Positions 9,160-18,691 of a stretch of 22,685 nt of DNA are shown in pieces (the stretch's first letter is position 1; every line of letters starts with the position of its first letter). Source of the stretch: CAYXZL01 sp964469925 (GTDB taxonomy: Bacteria; Patescibacteriota; Gracilibacteria; Absconditabacterales; Absconditicoccaceae). Under the pieces are notes generated by a model. The model worked only from the letters and a program-made list of their open reading frames with translations. It was not told the origin of the DNA and ran no database searches. A program made the position numbers and the translations under genes. The stretch lies in assembly GCA_964469925.1 (NCBI GenBank), contig CAYXZL010000018.1:1-22685 (forward strand), given 5' to 3'.

Positions 9160-10170
9160 GTGGTAGCAAAATTATTATCATGATCTCCCAAAGACTTATT
9201 GATAGCGGCAGAGGCCCTAAAATCATGAAGTCTAGTCGTGTTCCCTACAGAAACAGTATATGGTCTGTGAGCCGATGCTCTTAGCGATGAATCGGTAGAG
9301 AAGATTTTTGTCGCAAAGAAAAGACCTCCTGACAACCCGCTGATTGTACATCTCGCTAGTACAAACATGATTGATCAATACGCGGTAGTTCGTAACAGGA
9401 GGGAGAAAAGGATAATAGAAAGCCTGATGCCTTGACCGCTGACCATCGTGCTTGAATCAAAAGGCACAATATCACGTAAGGTACGTGCATTTGGGCCGAC
9501 AGTAGCGATAAGAGTGCCAAGTCACACCATAGCACACGATTTTCTAACACAGGTGGGTTTGCCTGTTGCTGCACCTAGTGCTAATGTGTCTGGTCGTCCA
9601 AGTGCAACAAACAAAGATATGGTACAAGCAGACCTAGCGGATACTGTTGAGTATATAATAGACTGATGACTATGCGAATACGGAATTGAATCAACTGTAG
9701 TAAAGGTTGTAGGTGAGAAGGTACTGATTCTCAGACCCTGATTTATAACAAAAGAAGACATAGAACTAGCACTATGAGATGATACCTCAGTACTATACTC
9801 AGAAAAACTCAAAGAACAATCTCCTGGAACTCGTTATCAACATTACACACCAAAGATTCCGGTCTATGAATACCACACGATCAAGAATCTTCTTAGTTGG
9901 TCAAACCATAACCCACATTCTAGATCAGCACTTGTCCTAACAAATGAGACATATTACCAAATAAAAGATAGTGTACAAGACGTATGAACAGTAACATACT
10001 TTGCTCGATGATCAAGTTTTGCCCTACATGAATGTGCACACAACTTATACAACATATACTTTCAAGCCGAAAAGGATGGGTTCGACTGTATACGGATAGA
10101 GTCACTTCCTATGCAATGATTGTGATTAAGTATTATGAATAGGGTGAAGAAATCTATTACGGTCCAATAG
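9160..10170 (+). CDS. tsaC: L-threonylcarbamoyladenylate synthase (Sua5/YrdC/TsaC)
   Basis: 336 residues to TAG with about ten TGA read as Gly. It makes threonylcarbamoyl-AMP from Thr, bicarbonate and ATP, the first step of the universal t6A37 modification of ANN-decoding tRNAs. The YrdC domain shows VVFPTETVYGLGADA, the basic pocket AKKRPPDNPLIVHLAS, GPTVAIRVPSH, PVAAPSANVSGRPSAT and GIESTVVKV. A linker (SPGTRYQHYTP) and a second domain of about 110 residues mark the longer Sua5 type rather than the short TsaC type. No ATG lies upstream of the conserved start region after the TAA at 9133, so GTG at 9160 is the best start; an ATT or ATC a few codons earlier cannot be excluded. It converges on the TspO-like gene with only 5 bases between the stops. 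Confidence 0.92.
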
Positions 10171-10175
10171 AAAGG

Positions 10176-10961
10176 CTATTCTTTATTATGCACTATTCTT
10201 CACTTTTTAAAACCTCTACAAGCCAAAACTATCAAAAAAATAGCACCAAGAAAAGCTAGCCCCGAAATAATAGCATAAGATGGGAACCTACTAAACCCAA
10301 GGGCAATAAGAGCAAATACGAGGGGTAAAACGACAATGGGCTGTTTAAACTTTCTGAGTGCAATAGCTCATGCCAGGACACCTAGTAGTAGGGCAATGAC
10401 TTGCCACGTCAAACTGAGTGCGAAATCCCCCCAAAAAATATATACAAATTGACTGGTTGCAATGACGCTGGATGCAGTCATGACCCAACCCAGATAGAGA
10501 GAAAAGGTCGTATGAAAAAGTCGTCTTTGTTTGCTATTTTCTTGTTGTTCAGAAGAAAAATATGTCAGTATCACCCATAACACGCCAAATAGTCAAAAGA
10601 GAATAAACACAGAAAAAACATGAGCAGAGAATCGCGTGCTGATTATCCGCAATATGTTGAAAAAGGACGAGAGCCAGAAGAGTTGGTGAGGAAACTCATT
10701 CGCAGTCGGAGTATGTTTGGTATGGATCCGAAACGAGAAGAAAGCAACTAAGAGAAGTCCGTAGATTAGACTTCGCATGATCGCGAACACATAACCAGGA
10801 GGCATAACAGCAAAAGGAAAGAGGATACGTAAGTCAGCGAGCCCTTGCCCAAGAGTATAGTTTGCACCATACACTAATAAAAGAACAATACTCGATACAA
10901 GAAGAGGCATAATGCCGTTGTGTATTTTACTCATGTATGAAATGAGACGGATAAAAAACAT
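10176..10961 (-). CDS. TspO/MBR (CrtK)-like polytopic membrane protein
   Basis: 261 residues, ATG to TAG, with three TGA read as Gly. About seven hydrophobic helices. The blocks PFAVMPPGYVFAIMRSLIYG, FWLSSFFNILRI and FHTTFSLYLGWVMTASSVIA match in order and spacing the TspO/tryptophan-rich sensory protein pattern (P-P-G-Y-V-F-x-I-W-x-x-I-Y; Y-L-G-W-x-T-x-A). TspO proteins bind porphyrins and related lipids. In Rhodobacter the gene (crtK/tspO) sits in the carotenoid cluster and modulates pigment gene expression. Several tryptophans typical of the family are absent here (IMR in place of IWS), and the protein is longer than the usual 160 residues, so this is a divergent extended member. It is divergent from phytoene synthase across a shared 206-base gap, which fits a pigment-linked role. 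Confidence 0.6.
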
Positions 10962-11167
10962 AAACTAAAACAATTACAAGCATAACAAAACCCGTGCTCA
11001 TCGAAGTAGTAAATAGGAGTCATACGGATTATAATGACGAGACAATATATACAAAGCAAAAAATATAATCAAGCTTTCAATTGGGGGTAAGTTTAAATAT
11101 TTTCACTCAAACAGTCAAAAACTGTATTATAAGACAAACCTTTTTAACAAACAGATCGACAGAACAC
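10962..11167. promoter_or_regulatory. Shared divergent regulatory region, TspO-like gene / crtB
   Basis: This 206-base gap holds no gene. It is AT-rich and contains ATTATAAT at 11028-11035, a self-complementary block that supplies a TATAAT-type -10 on either strand, and a second TATAAT at 11064-11069. No convincing -35 elements or operator repeats were found. Confidence 0.35.
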
Positions 11168-12031
11168 ATGCATTCATCACGATACATGAAAAGATTTGGC
11201 ACAAGCTACTATCGGGCAAGTCTTTTCTTTCCTCATGATGTAAAAAAGGACGTATTTGACTTATATGCACTAGTAAGAATCGCTGACAATATCGTGGATA
11301 ATAACATGAGGTCAAAATCTGATGCAGAAGAGCAACTCAATATGCTCAAGTCAAGGTTTATGCAAGCCTATAACAATGCCGATTGTATAGCAGAAGATCC
11401 AACAATAAGTGCAGCACTAATGTATCGTCGTAGAAAATTGCCTCTAGAGCGAATTCATTCTTTTTTTGATGCAATGATACAGGACACGTGGTGTGATCGT
11501 TATCAAAGCTATGAAAAACTTCAGCAGTATATGTATGGATCTGCTGAAGTAATCGGTCTCATGCTGACACATATTATTGGATGACAGAAGGATGCTGATA
11601 AATATGCAAGGATATTGTGAGAAGCAATGCAGTACACCAACTTTTTGAGAGATGTTTGTGAAGATTATGTGAAGTATTGACGCATTTATATGCCATGAAG
11701 CCGTTTACTAGAATACAATCTTCATGAAGGTGACATTGTGGATTATTGCCATTGAAAACCAGTCGATGAAAGATGGGAAAGGTACATGAAGAGGCAGTGT
11801 GAAACTACAAAATCGTTATATAGAAAGGCGAACAAGGGTATAGCGTTATTACATCCCAAAGGGCGTCTTGCAGTATATCTTGCATCTAAACTGTATGAAT
11901 CTATACTCAACAAAATAGCAAGAAATCGCTATGATGTGTTTAGCAAAAATACTAAACTTTGACAATGAGAAAAACTACAGAAGCTATTTATTACTTTGTT
12001 ACAGTATGCTGTCTCTAGGTCAACTTATTAA
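11168..12031 (+). CDS. crtB: Phytoene synthase
   Basis: 287 residues, ATG to TAA, about eight TGA read as Gly. It condenses two GGPP head-to-head into the C40 carotene phytoene. The squalene/phytoene synthase fold is plain: FGTSYYRASLFFPHDVKKD at the N-terminus, first Asp-rich motif D40-NIV-D44 (IADNIVDN), the YMYGSAEVIGLMLTHIIGG block, and the second Asp-rich motif D162-VCE-D166 (NFLRDVCEDY) followed by GRIYMP, whose Gly is TGA. The length is normal for bacterial CrtB. ATG 11168 was preferred to a TTG at 11081 because family similarity begins just after it. It overlaps the following prenyltransferase by 26 bases, so they form an operon. A squalene or dehydrosqualene synthase is the alternative, made unlikely by the adjacent phytoene desaturase. 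Confidence 0.93.
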
Positions 12032-12998
12032 AATATCTCGTCCACGTTTTTGGCTTTATACAGCATGACCTTTCTTGATAGGCGTATCACAAACAAACCT
12101 TTTCACCGACCTTCACCAAAAATATACTGCCTTTTTAGTTAACCATGACACACAATGAGTAATCCTTTTATCATTGGTGCTATTAGTGTTTCTAGCAGTA
12201 TTAGATTATTTCATTTTTGGTGCAAATCTTTTGATATACTGAGTTAACGATATCGCAGACGCTGACACAGACCAGCGAAACGAAAAAAAAGGTACTTACG
12301 AGGTCTTGCTCAAGAAACAAGAAGTGCATCAGCTACGACAATCAATTATAAATATAACAATAGCAGATTTGGTGATTTTGACGATACTTTTTCTTGTAGT
12401 AGTTTTGATGCAAGCTAGGGAGTATGCAACTGCAGATGGGACTTCCATAGCTAGACATTTTGTCGAAACACTCGCTTGATATGGACAGACTCAATGAATC
12501 CGAGTCGTCGTTTTTTTCGCACTATTTTTTTTGACAAGCATCTACTACTCTTGGGGACCCATAAGAGCAAAGGCTAGACCATACCGAGATGGGATATCTA
12601 ATGTATTGTATATTATTCCCTGACTGATAGGGTATAGCATGTTTTGATGAGCACTATCAGCTATTAACCGACAATGATTCCTTGCATGATGGTTGCGATG
12701 CATAGCGATGCACGCATTTAGTGCCATACCAGATATTCACGCAGATAAAAAAGTCTGATTACAGACTACGGCAGTAGTACTTGGGAAAACCCGTACATTA
12801 GAATATTGCGGTCTTCTATGGGCATGAGCAGCAATATTAGCATTCCCTCTACTTGGTGTCCGATCACTTATATTGTTTACATGTTACTTTTTGATGTTGC
12901 TTTGATCATACACAAGTTCTATTGTGACTATATATAGGTGGTTCCCCTTAGTGAACGCAGTCGTAGGTTTTATCATTTTCCTTTTACTGTTGTACTAA
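12006..12998 (+). CDS. Lycopene elongase-like UbiA prenyltransferase
   Basis: 330 residues, ATG to TAA, with at least thirteen TGA read as Gly. A polytopic UbiA-superfamily enzyme with about eight or nine helices. It opens with ISRPRFWLYTAGPFLIGV, the characteristic start of lycopene elongases (haloarchaeal Lye/LyeJ type, related to CrtEb). The first Mg-diphosphate motif is N81-D82-x-x-D85-x-x-x-D89 (NDIADADTD). The second is D243-x-x-x-D247-x-x-x-G251 (DIHADKKVG) after SAIPDIHAD. YSWGPIRAKARPYRDGISN is the conserved loop before helix 5. Family members add C5 units from DMAPP to both ends of lycopene, often with hydration, giving C45/C50 carotenoids such as flavuxanthin or bacterioruberin precursors. 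Alternatives are chlorophyll or quinone prenyltransferases, but the direct overlap with crtB and no quinone genes nearby favour carotenoid elongation. Confidence 0.8.
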
Positions 12999-13031
12999 CT
13001 CAAGTAAGATCGTGATTTCTCTTCTGCAACT

Positions 13032-14525
13032 CTAGTAAAAGTCTTGCCTCAACCTTTCATAGGCAAGTTTTCAGCTAATCAAACACATCGGCATGCCAAT
13101 TCCAGGATTTGTATATCAACCAGCATAGTACAATCATCACACTTTTTTGCTCTTGTTGCGTGGCCTAAAGATTGCTGTTTGTGAAAAGGTGTGAGCTAAA
13201 CCAAGTGCTGTTCACTGATATGCATGATACGCGTGTTCAAAGTCGTCAACACAAAACAGGCGTTCGTGGATTATTCTTCCAGAGATGTCTTCATCAAGCA
13301 AATGTTCTATAGTAGAGATTATTTTGTCCCTATAATCGTGAAGATTTGATTCACTCATATGGATACCAGATGGAAAAGGCACAAGGACAAAAAGATTTTC
13401 ACAGTTTGGAGGTGCAACTGATCAGTCTGTCTTTGACGGGCAACATATATAGAAGGAAGGGTCAGAAGGAGGCTTTTTCTGATCAAAGATTTCTTTATTG
13501 TTCAAAATCCAGTCTTTGCTAAAAACTAGAGTATGATGTTTCAATCACGTAAGTTTTCAAGAAATACCAAGATAGAGGATAAAGCCACTCGGAGCAAGTT
13601 TCGTTCTAGTCCAATAGCTTTCAGGATAACTTTGATATTTCTTCTCTAAAAGACGTGTTTCGCTCCAGTGCATATCTGCATTAGAAATCACAGCATCAAA
13701 AAGAAGTTCTTTGCCATCGATAAGGACACCATGAACAGATGCTTGTCAGGATTGTTTACGAGCAACGGTAATCTGCTCAACCTCAGAGACTATGTGGTAG
13801 CAAACTCACAAGTCGTGTCAGATTGAAACAAGAGCTTTCACAATACTGTTGATACCACCTTGTGGATACCAAACACCCATACCAAAATCAACATAGGTCA
13901 TAAGATTATATAACGCTGGGGTTTTATAGGGAGGACTACCAAGAAATACCATGGGATATTGAACAATCTTTTGCATTTCGGTACTACGAAAGTACTTTTT
14001 GGCATAGGAGCCAATGGTGCTGAATAGATTAAGTTTCACTCACTCGGTGAGCATCCTCCGAGTGAAGAAGTCTCACAAAGAATTATAGTTTTTTTGAACA
14101 AACTCTCTCATGGCAACGTGGTACTGATATTCTGCCTTCGCAAGGTATGCACGTAATTGGCCGGTAGATCATGGTTCGATTTGTTCGAAAACTGCTCTAT
14201 TTTTTTCCAGTTCATCATACACATCCACTCTGGGATGTTCATGATTGTCCTTAAAGTATATCCTGTATGACGGACTAAGTTTTGTGAGATGGAGGTAGTC
14301 ACGCACATCACAGTCAAAATCAGCGAAGAACTGTTCAAAAAGATCTGGCATAAGATACCAACTAGGTCCCATGTCCCACATAAATCCATTAGCACAGTAA
14401 GTACCAGCTCTTCCTCACAATTGCTGGTTTTTTTCATAAACATGAACTTCATGTCATGCCTTGGCACAATACAAGGCCGCACTTAGTCAGCCGAACCCTG
14501 ATCAGATAATCGCTACCTTCGCCAT
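13032..14525 (-). CDS. crtI: Phytoene desaturase (CrtI family)
   Basis: 497 residues, ATG to TAG, thirteen or more TGA read as Gly. The FAD-binding Rossmann start is VAIIGSGFGGLSAALYCA, the first and last glycines of the GxGxxGG run being TGA, followed by VYEKNQQLGGRAGTY and the FMWDMGPSWYLMPD block typical of CrtI. The centre contains YPMVFLGSPPYKTPALYNLM and YPQGGINSIVKAL. The C-terminal FAD signature is GLYYAGGYTNPGIGMPMCL followed by ISGKLA, the diagnostic end of bacterial phytoene desaturases. It introduces double bonds into phytoene at the membrane, probably the four steps to lycopene, as the neighbouring lycopene elongase implies. It is convergent with the crtB-prenyltransferase pair (34 bases between stops) and divergent from the isoprenyl synthase operon. 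Confidence 0.94.
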
Positions 14526-14556
14526 GGATAAGTCTACAAGAAAATATGCATTACGT

Positions 14557-14586
14557 AGTATATGGCAAAATACAGATTGAATACAA
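14557..14586 (-). promoter_or_regulatory. Possible crtI promoter
   Basis: On the minus strand TTGTAT (14581-14586) and TATACT (14557-14562) are 18 bases apart, about 30 bases before the crtI ATG. Matches are partial, so this is tentative. The same 116-base gap must also drive the plus-strand prenyl synthase operon. Confidence 0.3.
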
Positions 14587-14641
14587 GAACATCATGACTA
14601 ACATCAGATCCGCAAAGTTGTTTATACATAATACATGATAT

Positions 14642-15649
14642 ATGGACCGAAATGAATTTAGAAAAGTCTTTGACAAAAGACTAGTCGCTTTTCTTGACGA
14701 AAAAATAGATCACCTTAGACCCTACTTCTTTGATGAAACCTTAGAAAGGATGATTACATACATAACAAGCTTCGCCGAATGAGGAAAGCGTTTTAGACCA
14801 TATCTTGTGTATCTTTTTTACAAAGCATACGAATGAGAGGACGACGACTATATTATCAATGTGACAATAACCAACGAGTTAATCCATTTATTTGGTCTGA
14901 TGCACGATGATATATCAGACAAAGGAACAATAAGGCATAATATTCCTACCTACCATAAGTTCATAGAATGACTATTAAACAGTGATTTTCAGGGAATCTC
15001 ACAAACCATATGGATCGCAAACCTAGTGTACACTCGATCAATCAATCACTTTACCTCACTAGTGGATGACAAATTTGTTCTCAAGCTTTTGTTTGATATG
15101 GTAGAGGAAACCATTTACGGTCAGATAGTCGATATACACTTATCATATAGCGAAGAGTTGTCGAGCAAAGACATGGTAAAATTTAAAGACAAGTGGAAAT
15201 CCTGATACTATAGCTTCAAAAAACCCATGATGCTTTGAGCTGCCTTGGCAGGCATAAGGAACCTGGAAAAAATTGAGCAACTAGGAGACGATTTGGGCCT
15301 AGCCTTCCAAATGAGAGATGATCTATTAGATGTAAACTGATGACATAAAGATAAAACACCATTCTCTGACCATCAAGAAGGTAATCAGACATATTTGCTT
15401 TCTTTTGCATTGGAAAAAGCTAATAAGGCGGACAAGCAGTTTGTTTTGGAAACCCGCGGTCAAACACTATCGCAAGAAAAGATAGCGAGACTCCGTGATA
15501 TATTCGAAAAAACGGGAACAATAGAACACGCAAAACAACAAGTGAATAACTTGCTCAACACGAGTACAGAAAGATTACATTCTCTTTTCAAAGAGAGCAA
15601 TAGATACAAGTGACACATCCAGTTTATCGTGGATTATCTCCATGTGTAG
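14642..15649 (+). CDS. Polyprenyl diphosphate synthase, probably geranylgeranyl diphosphate synthase
   Basis: 335 residues, ATG to TAG, with about eight TGA read as Gly. An all-helical trans-isoprenyl diphosphate synthase that elongates DMAPP with IPP. Motifs: GKRFRPYLVY; the first Asp-rich motif D89-D90-I-S-D93 (LMHDDISDKGTIRH); GQIVDIHLSY; PMMLGAALAG; the second Asp-rich motif D226-D227-L-L-D230 (FQMRDDLLDVNGG); then SDHQEGNQTYLL, a variant of the usual REGK-T block. The fifth residue before the first motif is Phe and the motif has no insertion, the pattern linked to C20 products in archaeal-type (type I) enzymes. With phytoene synthase nearby, GGPP is the likely product. Because TGA is Gly the protein runs 16 residues past an apparent stop. 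It is followed 20 bases on by the cis-prenyltransferase. Confidence 0.88.
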
Positions 15650-15669
15650 TATTTACCACCCAAGATATC

Positions 15670-16371
15670 ATGCAGTATCCGGAACATATAGCTATCATAC
15701 CCGACGGCAACAGAACATGGGCGAAACAAAAATGACTGCCAAGTTTTCAAGGTCATATAAAGGGGAAAGAAAACGCTAATACGCTAGCTCAATATCTTTT
15801 CGAAAAAACTCCTATCAAGGTTCTAACGCTACGATGACTAAGTACGGAAAATTTGAAAGAAAGGTCACAAGACGAATTAGAACATTTATTTGAGCTATTT
15901 GAGACTGTCACAGAGGGACTCAAGGATCTCATGAGAAAGGAACAAATTAACTTAAGGCGAATGGGTTCTGCTGTATGACTTCCCACGAAACTGGTAGATT
16001 TTTTTCGTAACCAGGAAAATGAGTTCACTTTTGCAAGCAATAGGTATTTATGCTTGTGTATCAACTATTGAGGAAGGGACGAAATTATAAGGGGAATCGA
16101 GAAACGACAAGGTGATGGTGCTCCCAAGGATTTGTTAAATGAGAAAGATTTTTGACGTTATCTCGACTTTTGAGACTTGCCAGTAGTCGATCTGGTCATT
16201 AGAACAAAAGGTGAGATAGCAAAGAGGGTATCTGGTTTTATGTCATGGCGGATTGGTTATGCAGAAATTTTTTTCTCAGAACTATTCTTCCCCGACTTCA
16301 CAACAGAGCAATTACAACAATCGTTGCTACGATATGACAGTGTATGCCAGCATCGTAATTTTGGTAAATAG
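15670..16371 (+). CDS. uppS: Isoprenyl (undecaprenyl-type) diphosphate synthase, cis-prenyltransferase
   Basis: 233 residues, ATG to TAG, six TGA read as Gly. It makes the long cis-prenyl diphosphate used as lipid carrier for peptidoglycan and surface glycans. The order of motifs is that of the UppS family: HIAIIPDGNRTWAKQKG with the catalytic Asp, PSFQGHIKGKEN, LTLRGLSTENLKERS, LCINYGGRDEI, and the substrate-binding RTKGEIAKRVSGFMSW with FFPDF. Two variations stand out: PDGN-RTW in place of MDGNGRW (one residue short) and Lys in the RTxGE block where Ser or Gly is usual, so it is a divergent but intact member. It lies in the same operon as the trans-prenyl synthase and IPP isomerase. Confidence 0.88.
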
Positions 16372-16442
16372 TAAGGCGAATAGAAGAGAGTTTAATGATC
16401 AAACGAACAGAGCATCACTAGCTTAACCTTACTACACAAAAG

Positions 16443-17444
16443 ATGACGACCATTAATGACCGCAAACTAGAACACATAAATATTGTACTAGAGAAGGATG
16501 TGTACCCTTACCCTAGTGTTTTTGAGAAGTACAGACTGCCCTATCAAGCACTTCCTGAGCTGGATTTAGAGGCTGTAGATACATCATACGAATTTTTGGG
16601 AAAGAAGCTTTCATTCCCATTCGTTATTAGTTCCATGACCTGATGACCAGATAAGGGAAAACTTATCAATACCAATCTTGCCAGTGCAGCAGAAAAGGCA
16701 GGCGTAGCATTGTGATTGTGATCAATGAGGGTAATGCTTCGCAAGCCGGAGTCCATAGATTCCTTTAATGTGAGAAAGATATGTCCATCCATACCTTTGT
16801 GTGCAAACATGGGTCTTGTACAACTGAATTACGGGTATGGTGCGGATGAAATCAATCGTATCATTGAACTTGTCCAAGCAGACGCAATATTCTTACATAT
16901 CAACGCACTTCAAGAAGCAATTCAACCAGAATGAGACACAAACTTTTCGCATCTCATAGAGAAGTTAGCAACAATTCTACCCCAAATCAATGCACCAGTA
17001 ATTGTAAAGGAGTGTGGCAACGGCATAGACTATAGAACAGCACAGAGATTGAGGGACATAGGAGTAGAATGGATAGATGTTTCGGGCCTGTGAGGGACAT
17101 CACGACCAGCAGTCGAATGATATAGAAGGTCAGATACGCTGGCGAGAGCGGTACAAAAACTTGGAATAGCAACTGATGAGGCCTTAAAAAGTTGTCAGAC
17201 TATCCAATGACTACAATTGATTGCATGATGAGGATTACGCTCTGGTATAGATGTTGCAAAGGCAAGGTTATTGGGTGCAAAACTATGAACGGCAGCACAG
17301 CCTTTTTTGAAGCCGGCTCTGATGAGCGAAGAAGCGGTGTATGAAACACTGATGTTACGAAAAAGAGAATATCAGATAGCACTACGAAGTATGTGATCTG
17401 ACAGCAATAATGCACTAATGGAAAGAAATCTGATAACATTGTAG
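16443..17444 (+). CDS. fni: Isopentenyl-diphosphate delta-isomerase, type II
   Basis: 333 residues, ATG to TAG, fifteen or more TGA read as Gly. An FMN- and NAD(P)H-dependent TIM-barrel enzyme that interconverts IPP and DMAPP, the entry step for all prenyl chain building here. The start RKLEHINIVLEKDVYP is the type II signature. The FMN/phosphate segment is ISSMTGG with both glycines as TGA; then LGLGSMRVML, PLCANMGLVQLNYGYG, HINALQEAIQPEGD with the catalytic-type Gln and Glu, APVIVKECGNGID, and WIDVSGLGGTSRPAVE. A Gly-rich phosphate loop LIAGGGLRSGIDVAKA and LGAKLGTAAQPFL complete the barrel. The alternative, an FMN-dependent alpha-hydroxyacid dehydrogenase, is excluded by the N-terminal motif. 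It is the third gene of the isoprenoid operon. Confidence 0.94.
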
Positions 17445-17476
17445 CGTTAAAGCTTTATAGAGTAAGGGGAAAAGTA

Positions 17477-17827
17477 TTGCGAACAAAACATCCAAGATTG
17501 GGTTGCGGAACTGGCTACCTTTTTCGTAGTAAAGAAAAGACTCTGTTGGATGCGTGTATTCTCCATGACTTACACTATGATAAATGATGACCAAGCATCA
17601 CAAGAAAACAGTCAGATCGGGTGTTTTTAAAAAATATGTTACAGCTGGCAAACAATAACAAAGCACATATACGAAAATCATATATGTATTACCGAGCAGT
17701 AAGGATATTGGGTGGAATTTTTTTTAAGAAAAAGTACATTGCAAAGAAAGAGCAGATAGACAAACAGACCAAAAAGCTAGAAACTATATTTGATAACCTA
17801 ACAATATGTGAGCACACAAGCCGCTAG
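17477..17827 (+). CDS. Small HD-motif protein, phospholipase A2-like or DUF1353-like
   Basis: 116 residues to TAG, starting at TTG 17477, which has an AAGGGG ribosome-binding sequence 7 bases upstream; no suitable ATG exists until residue 49. Two TGA are read as Gly. The core is RLGCGTGYLF, then LLDACILHDLHYDKGG, then KQSDRVFLKNML. A CGxG loop, a His-Asp dyad (H30-D31) in a helix and a following S-D-x-x-F helix match the plan of parvovirus/prokaryotic-type phospholipase A2 (Ca loop plus HD dyad). The end (MYYRAVRILGG) also fits DUF1353, whose members share the HD-Y and AD-x-x-F pattern. It is tightly linked to the IPP isomerase gene and overlaps the next gene by 22 bases. Which family is correct, and whether it acts on lipid, cannot be decided by eye. 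Confidence 0.6.
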
Positions 17828-18084
17828 AGGAAATATTATCGCTTGTCGAGCAGGTTAAGTGAAAGTTACCAATAGGGAGTATTTGGTCTCACTACAAAAA
17901 TTCATCGAAGCAGTATGTCATAGTAGATATTGTTGTATATGAGGCAGACGATGAGTTATTGGTAATATACGAGTCCAAGAGTACCTTAGGTCAATGACTT
18001 CGCTTTGCTAGAAAGGTGGCAATATTTATGGAGAGTGTGAGTCGACAATGAATGAGTGTTCCGAGATTTACGAAAATGACATAA
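17806..18084 (+). CDS. DUF1653-like protein
   Basis: 92 residues, ATG to TAA, four TGA read as Gly (the second codon among them). After a short helix the sequence GSIWSHYKNSSKQYVIVDIV, VYEADDELLVIYESK, FARKVAIFMESV and VPRFTKM follows the DUF1653 pattern (G-x-x-W/Y-x-H-Y-K, then E-L-V-V-Y, then R-P-x-x-M-F, then P-R-F), a small single-domain beta-barrel-like family of unknown function often found near Nudix and repair genes. The start overlaps the end of the HD-motif gene by 22 bases, implying translational coupling, and it stops 22 bases before the Nudix start. Confidence 0.65.
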
Positions 18085-18106
18085 TTTATTGCAACATCTG
18101 TGCAAC

Positions 18107-18616
18107 ATGACCGTCAACACAAAACCCCATCTGCATAGCATTGTCATATGTGCAAACATGATAGTCAGAAAGGATGACAAGTTCCTTTTTATAAAAAGAT
18201 CAGAGCAAAAAAAGTTTGCACCAGGCTTTGTTCACCCAATTGGCGGGAAAGTTGATAAGGATGAAGATCCTCTTGTGGCAGCAGAAAGAGAGTTGCTAGA
18301 AGAGGCTGGATTGTCAGTCAAAAACATCAAACTTGAAGCTGTGGTCACAGAGATAACACCGCCTCCACATTTCGAAGAGAATCGGCAAATATTTCATTTT
18401 TCATGAGAGTATTCATGATGAAGTATCATCCCTTGTGACGAGGGAGAGTTTATTCGATTGACAAAAGAGGAAGTAAAGCAACAAAAACTCTTTCCATCAG
18501 TTGGGGAAATAATAGATCACATGTTAGATGATCAAGTATGAACGATATTTGCTTCTTTTGTTTATCGTGAGAACCAAGAGTGTAAAAAAATGCACTTTTC
18601 GCTTTGCAAAAGCTAA
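18107..18616 (+). CDS. Nudix (NUDIX) hydrolase
   Basis: 169 residues, ATG to TAA, with four TGA read as Gly. The Nudix box is perfect, GKVDKDEDPLVAAERELLEEAGL (G-x5-E-x7-R-E-U-x-E-E-x-G-U), embedded in an alpha/beta/alpha fold starting IVICANMIVRKDDKFLFIKR. Nudix enzymes hydrolyse nucleoside diphosphates linked to another group; the substrate here is unknown. Candidates include oxidised nucleotides or prenyl/dinucleoside diphosphates, with no residue that decides. ATG 18107 was chosen over a TTG six codons earlier. It lies in the run of small genes after the isoprenoid operon, 75 bases before msrC. Confidence 0.88.
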
Positions 18617-18691
18617 GCATCTCACTATCTGGTGTAGTGTGTAAAATACCAAGATGATCGTTTGTTTTTTTATTATTTCCCCCTAGCTCTC

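Noticed and set aside
10163..10185. AATAG/CTATT hairpin between tsaC and the TspO-like gene
   Set aside because: The stem is only 5 bp and the T-tract is weak, so it is not a convincing terminator.
11081..11167. TTG start for phytoene synthase
   Set aside because: The extra 29 residues have no family similarity, and ATG 11168 precedes the conserved region directly.
17448..17457. Palindrome TAAAGCTTTA after the IPP isomerase gene
   Set aside because: It has no loop or T-tract and is too short and AT-rich to call an operator or terminator.
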